Below, in pieces: positions 61,025-64,000 of a stretch of 64,000 nt of DNA. The DNA is from Montifringilla adamsi. Lineage: Eukaryota > Chordata > Aves > Passeriformes > Passeridae. How positions within the stretch are numbered: the stretch's first letter is position 1; every line of letters starts with the position of its first letter. The DNA lies in assembly GCA_017590115.1 (NCBI GenBank), contig JAGGNK010012114.1, positions 1,320,248 through 1,384,247 on the forward strand. Reading direction: 5' to 3'. The notes under the pieces were generated by a model, which saw only the letters and a list, made by a program, of their open reading frames with translations, did no database searches and was not told where the DNA came from. A program made the position numbers and the translations under genes.

Positions 61025-61872
61025 CTGGAAAGGTCAAGAACAGAGATGTCAGTATCAAGGGACAGCAAACAGACTGTTCTACAAACTATCTTTGATAAAG
61101 TGAGGTGGTCGAGCTGCCAGGAGCCATGCAGTGGTTCCACACACCAGCGCTGCCCAGAAGGGCAGGCTCAATCTCCGGGAAGCAAAGCTCGTCACTCCTC
61201 AGCCATACCCTCCATGTCAAGCTGGAGTGAAGGGGGGCATCCAGGAGGACTGGCTTGCAGCTCTGAGACCTCCTGATGCTGCTCTGCTCCCTGGCACATG
61301 GTGTCATGCAGGCTATAAGACCATCTACAACCAGGCTCCACAGGCTCTCCAGGCCACCAAGCCAACTCAACATGTCACCATGTTCTTACAGCCCCCAAAG
61401 CAGTTGCTGTATCCATCACAGTGGAGAGAAGCCCTTGGAAGCCACCCCAGGCCTGACTCTTGCCCTTGGCCACGACCTGGACAGCCTCCCCCAGCCCTCT
61501 CCATGCTGCTCTGTAATATAAGTTCCAAGTAGTGCAACCAGATGCAGATGAAGTTCTATCAAATGCATGGGGAAGAACCCAGATCTCTAATTTCTTCTGC
61601 TAAATCTTCTTGCTACAAAAAATACATTCCCAGATATATTTCAGAGCTGGCAGTGTTCTGTCAGATTTGTAAGGAATTTCTCAACACTAGCATAAGGATG
61701 TTCAAGCCACACTAAAAATGGATAGATCTAGCACAGCTGATGGAAATATTTAACAAATACAATTTTAATGCTAAACTACTTCTAATTTGTTAACTGCAAG
61801 GAAAAAATAAACGGCAATAATTTAAGTAGTTTATTAATCAACTGCCCTATAAAGAGTAGAAATTAAGCTCAC
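61025..61872 (-). other. SNX24: SNX24 intron 5, with a GC-richer block
   Basis: 848-bp intron. Between about 61100 and 61530 the sequence is notably GC-richer and open on both strands, which may mark an old repeat or inserted sequence. I could not assign it to a family. Confidence 0.6.
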
Positions 61873-61905
61873 CTTGATTCTTCAGATTCTGTTTCATCAA
61901 AAGAG
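61873..61905 (-). CDS. SNX24: SNX24 exon 5 (micro-exon)
   Basis: Only 33 nt: C completing a Gly codon, ten codons (SFDETESEES) and AG starting a Ser codon. It encodes the acidic, serine-containing linker after the PX domain, a likely casein-kinase-type phosphorylation site. It is bounded by a TTACTTGCAG acceptor and a GTGAGC donor. Frame is kept on both sides, which confirms the assignment despite the small size. Confidence 0.93.
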
Positions 61906-63005
61906 CTGCAAGTAAAGTGACAGGAAGCTTTGGTTACAACAAAATTAATTTTACAATTAAAGCCCCAAAGTCCTTTCAGAATCACCAAAGGGAGCAATCT
62001 TCTGGTCAGTGGCCACGTAATGCCACATAAGGAAATATACATGAGAGATTGTATCATTTTATAGCCACCACTACTTGAAAATGACAGCATCCATTTTACT
62101 GCAGCAGATTAATGTTCATCTATCTGTGAAGTGCTGAGGTGTAGTTCCATTGGCTGACGTCATTAACTGCAAGTGAAAAGTACAAGCCTAATAGCTTCTG
62201 GACACTCTGGACACTGCCCTGTGCCACAGAGACTTCCAAAGACAAGAGTGCTTCAAAATGATGTTCAGGTAAGTTTGCCTTCTCACTGCTGTGGATCCAA
62301 ACAGGCTGCCCCAAAGTGAAAAAGGGCCATGTGGCTTTCTGGGGAGCACGTTCTGGTAATGCTTCTGCACTACCAATCACGTCATCTTACAGAGCAGAAG
62401 AAATTCTGCCTACGAAGCTCACAGCTGTAGATGGTAACAGAGCTTCCAGTTACACTGGTTTGGGTATTTCTGTAGCTGTCACACTCATCACACCAAGATT
62501 CCCTTATGCCACTCTGGTCAGGAACCCTTCCCAGGGGACGGGCAATCGGGTCACTGAGGTAATATCATCAGAAAGATGAAAGAACCTAATTTTTGAACAC
62601 ACAGAGTGAGATCATAAAACGATCATGGAATGATGCACTATTTTTTGCAGACATGCTCATAAAACACATACAAAGGCTTTCTATGCAATTTTACTGAGTG
62701 CTTATGAATATCTTACATTTCAGTAGATACTTCATGATCTAAAAGAAAGTAGTATTTTTCTCATCTAAGCTCTCCTTTGCTTTCCAAGAATATTACATTA
62801 AACTTCCCTTCTGTTGTTGAACATGCTGGATTTATTTTACAACCTTTTGGGGATATATAAACATACTTAACATGAACCTAATGTCCATTTATTTTACAGT
62901 GTTAGAGTTGGCAGCAAGACCATTTTAAGTCAATAGAATTGCATCAGCACTGAGTGGATATGGGCCCTTTGGCCTCCATATATTTTTCAGTAAAAGAGAG
63001 CTTAC
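61906..63005 (-). other. SNX24: SNX24 intron 4
   Basis: 1.1-kb intron with a GTAAGC donor. Open frames at 62120-62580 on both strands were considered and have no recognisable domain. Confidence 0.8.
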
Positions 63006-63100
63006 CCACAGCTTTCTGCTTTTGGCAAAGTAGGTACATGACGAACATTCAGAAAATCGAGAAAAATCTTAGGGAGCTCTTCATTTTCTAAAATGACTGT
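63006..63100 (-). CDS. SNX24: SNX24 exon 4 (end of PX domain)
   Basis: 95 nt: 31 codons and GG starting a Gly codon. It encodes TVILENEELPKIFLDFLNVR and then HVPTLPKAESC, the last helices of the PX domain and the start of the acidic linker. The acceptor is a long T tract ending TTTTTTTTACAG; the donor is GTAAGC. Together exons 4-7 give 87 residues, about the C-terminal half. The N-terminal PX residues that contact phosphoinositide lie beyond base 64000. Confidence 0.96.
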
Positions 63101-64000
63101 CTGTAAAAAAAAGGCACAATAGAAACCCAAGTTTAAAAAAATATTTTAGATATTGCACAGTTCCATTCAAGCTACTAAAACATTTCTCTATTGCACTACT
63201 TTTCAGTTACTCATTTTTTACACCTATTTTGGAATGCCTCTTTTAATAGGAAAACCACAGTTCTTGATGAATCACTTAGAAATACATTCACTTATGCTAC
63301 CATATTCTTTTTCACCTGCCATCACTGGTGCCAACCTTATTCTTCTCAAGCAGAAATGTCTGATTCTGGAACTAAGTTACTGCATGCTCATTTGTGAATA
63401 AAATTCTGTTTATTTAAAATATAAAATAAAACAGCCTCAGCGTAGTGCTTTCATGTTCACCTCATAGAAAACTACCATCTGGCTTATGAGCAGAAGAAGT
63501 CTTCACTTTGTGCAGTTTTATTAATGCACGTCTTGGTAAAAGACAACAAGGGAAACTCCTTGCTTGGCTTGACAGGTCAGCTTACAATATACTCCATGCA
63601 TCTGCACTACGGCTCTGAATGACAAAACTCTGACCATGCAGCTGCTGGCCAGACTTGCCACATTCTTCCACAGCTGTGATACAACAGCCACATATTGGCC
63701 AGACTACATCCTCTCTTTTTTCCCTTGATGAGATGATCTGTAGTTTCACAAGGCAAAGAAAAACAGTTCATAAATTCAACCAATGTCTCACCTGAAAGAT
63801 AAAGCCCCTGCTTTATCTTACTGCTCATTCTGACATGCATTCTGAAAACGTGTACTTCACAAGAAAAATGAAGCCATAAGCTTTCTTAAAAAGATTTCCG
63901 TCAAAAAGGCCTGATCTGAAGTGAATGTATGCATGGAAGAAACTTCACTGGATTTAAAATTAAATTGACTCCTAGAAGCAAAGCTTTCCATGTTCATCCT
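63101..64000 (-). other. SNX24: SNX24 intron 3 (partial, window edge)
   Basis: AT-rich intron running off the window. I looked for the preceding PX-domain exon on the minus strand and did not find it. Confidence 0.7.

Noticed and set aside
62120..62580. Opposed open frames in SNX24 intron 4
   Set aside because: They overlap each other on both strands, have no known domain, and are not needed to keep the SNX24 frame.
1..64000. CRISPR arrays, bacterial operons, tRNA or rRNA genes
   Set aside because: Nothing with regular spacer/repeat structure, clover-leaf signature or rRNA similarity was seen; the tandem arrays present are minisatellites without spacers.

Overview
The window is vertebrate genomic DNA, almost certainly avian. 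Genes are split into short exons with GT/AG introns. The interspersed repeats are mostly CR1-type LINE 3' ends carrying the bird-typical tail around ATTCTATGATTCT. There are two remnants of a bird-type endogenous retroviral LTR, CpG-rich promoters full of minisatellites, and three short assembly gaps (13206-13230, 30385-30416, 45715-45737). The species cannot be named from sequence alone.

Three protein-coding genes are recognisable. (1) PRDM6, minus strand, 1827 to about 13060: a non-coding first exon in a CpG island (splice donor after 12709), the first coding exon (11542-12075, ATG at 12067) and the exon with the zinc-knuckle-like segment and the start of the PR/SET domain (1827-2134). The rest of the PR domain and the zinc fingers lie beyond base 1. 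(2) PPIC (cyclophilin C), plus strand: coding exons 2-5 at 49623-53528 cover the whole peptidyl-prolyl isomerase domain. The signal-peptide exon is not visible and probably sits in or beside the gap at 45715-45737, inside a CpG island. (3) SNX24, minus strand: coding exons at 63006-63100, 61873-61905, 60960-61024 and 56307-56377 give the C-terminal half; the start of the PX domain lies beyond base 64000. The exon numbers (SNX24 4-7, PPIC 2-5) follow my memory of the human genes. The order PRDM6-PPIC-SNX24 and the relative orientations match what I recall of human 5q23.2, in mirror image.

Layout: 1-1826 is a PRDM6 intron at the window edge. 2135-11541 is a large PRDM6 intron with CpG-rich patches and a 9-bp minisatellite at 8661-8866. 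11.1-13.7 kb is the PRDM6 promoter/first-exon CpG island. 13.7-45.2 kb is intergenic: two more CpG-rich patches (about 15.0-15.45 and 16.55-17.38 kb), then AT-rich DNA with LTR and CR1 remnants. 45.2-45.8 kb is the presumed PPIC promoter, boxed by two CR1 copies. 49.6-53.95 kb is PPIC. PPIC and SNX24 converge tail to tail across about 54.0-55.6 kb.

The three genes do not form a pathway: PRDM6 is a nuclear transcriptional regulator, PPIC a secretory-pathway folding enzyme and SNX24 a phosphoinositide-binding sorting nexin. I found no CRISPR array, bacterial-type operon or other clear novel system. The points most worth checking are a protein-like candidate exon inside SNX24 (58536-58650), a possible extra minus-strand first exon at 15131, the GGTGTCAG-bearing minisatellite upstream of PRDM6, and the missing PPIC exon 1.
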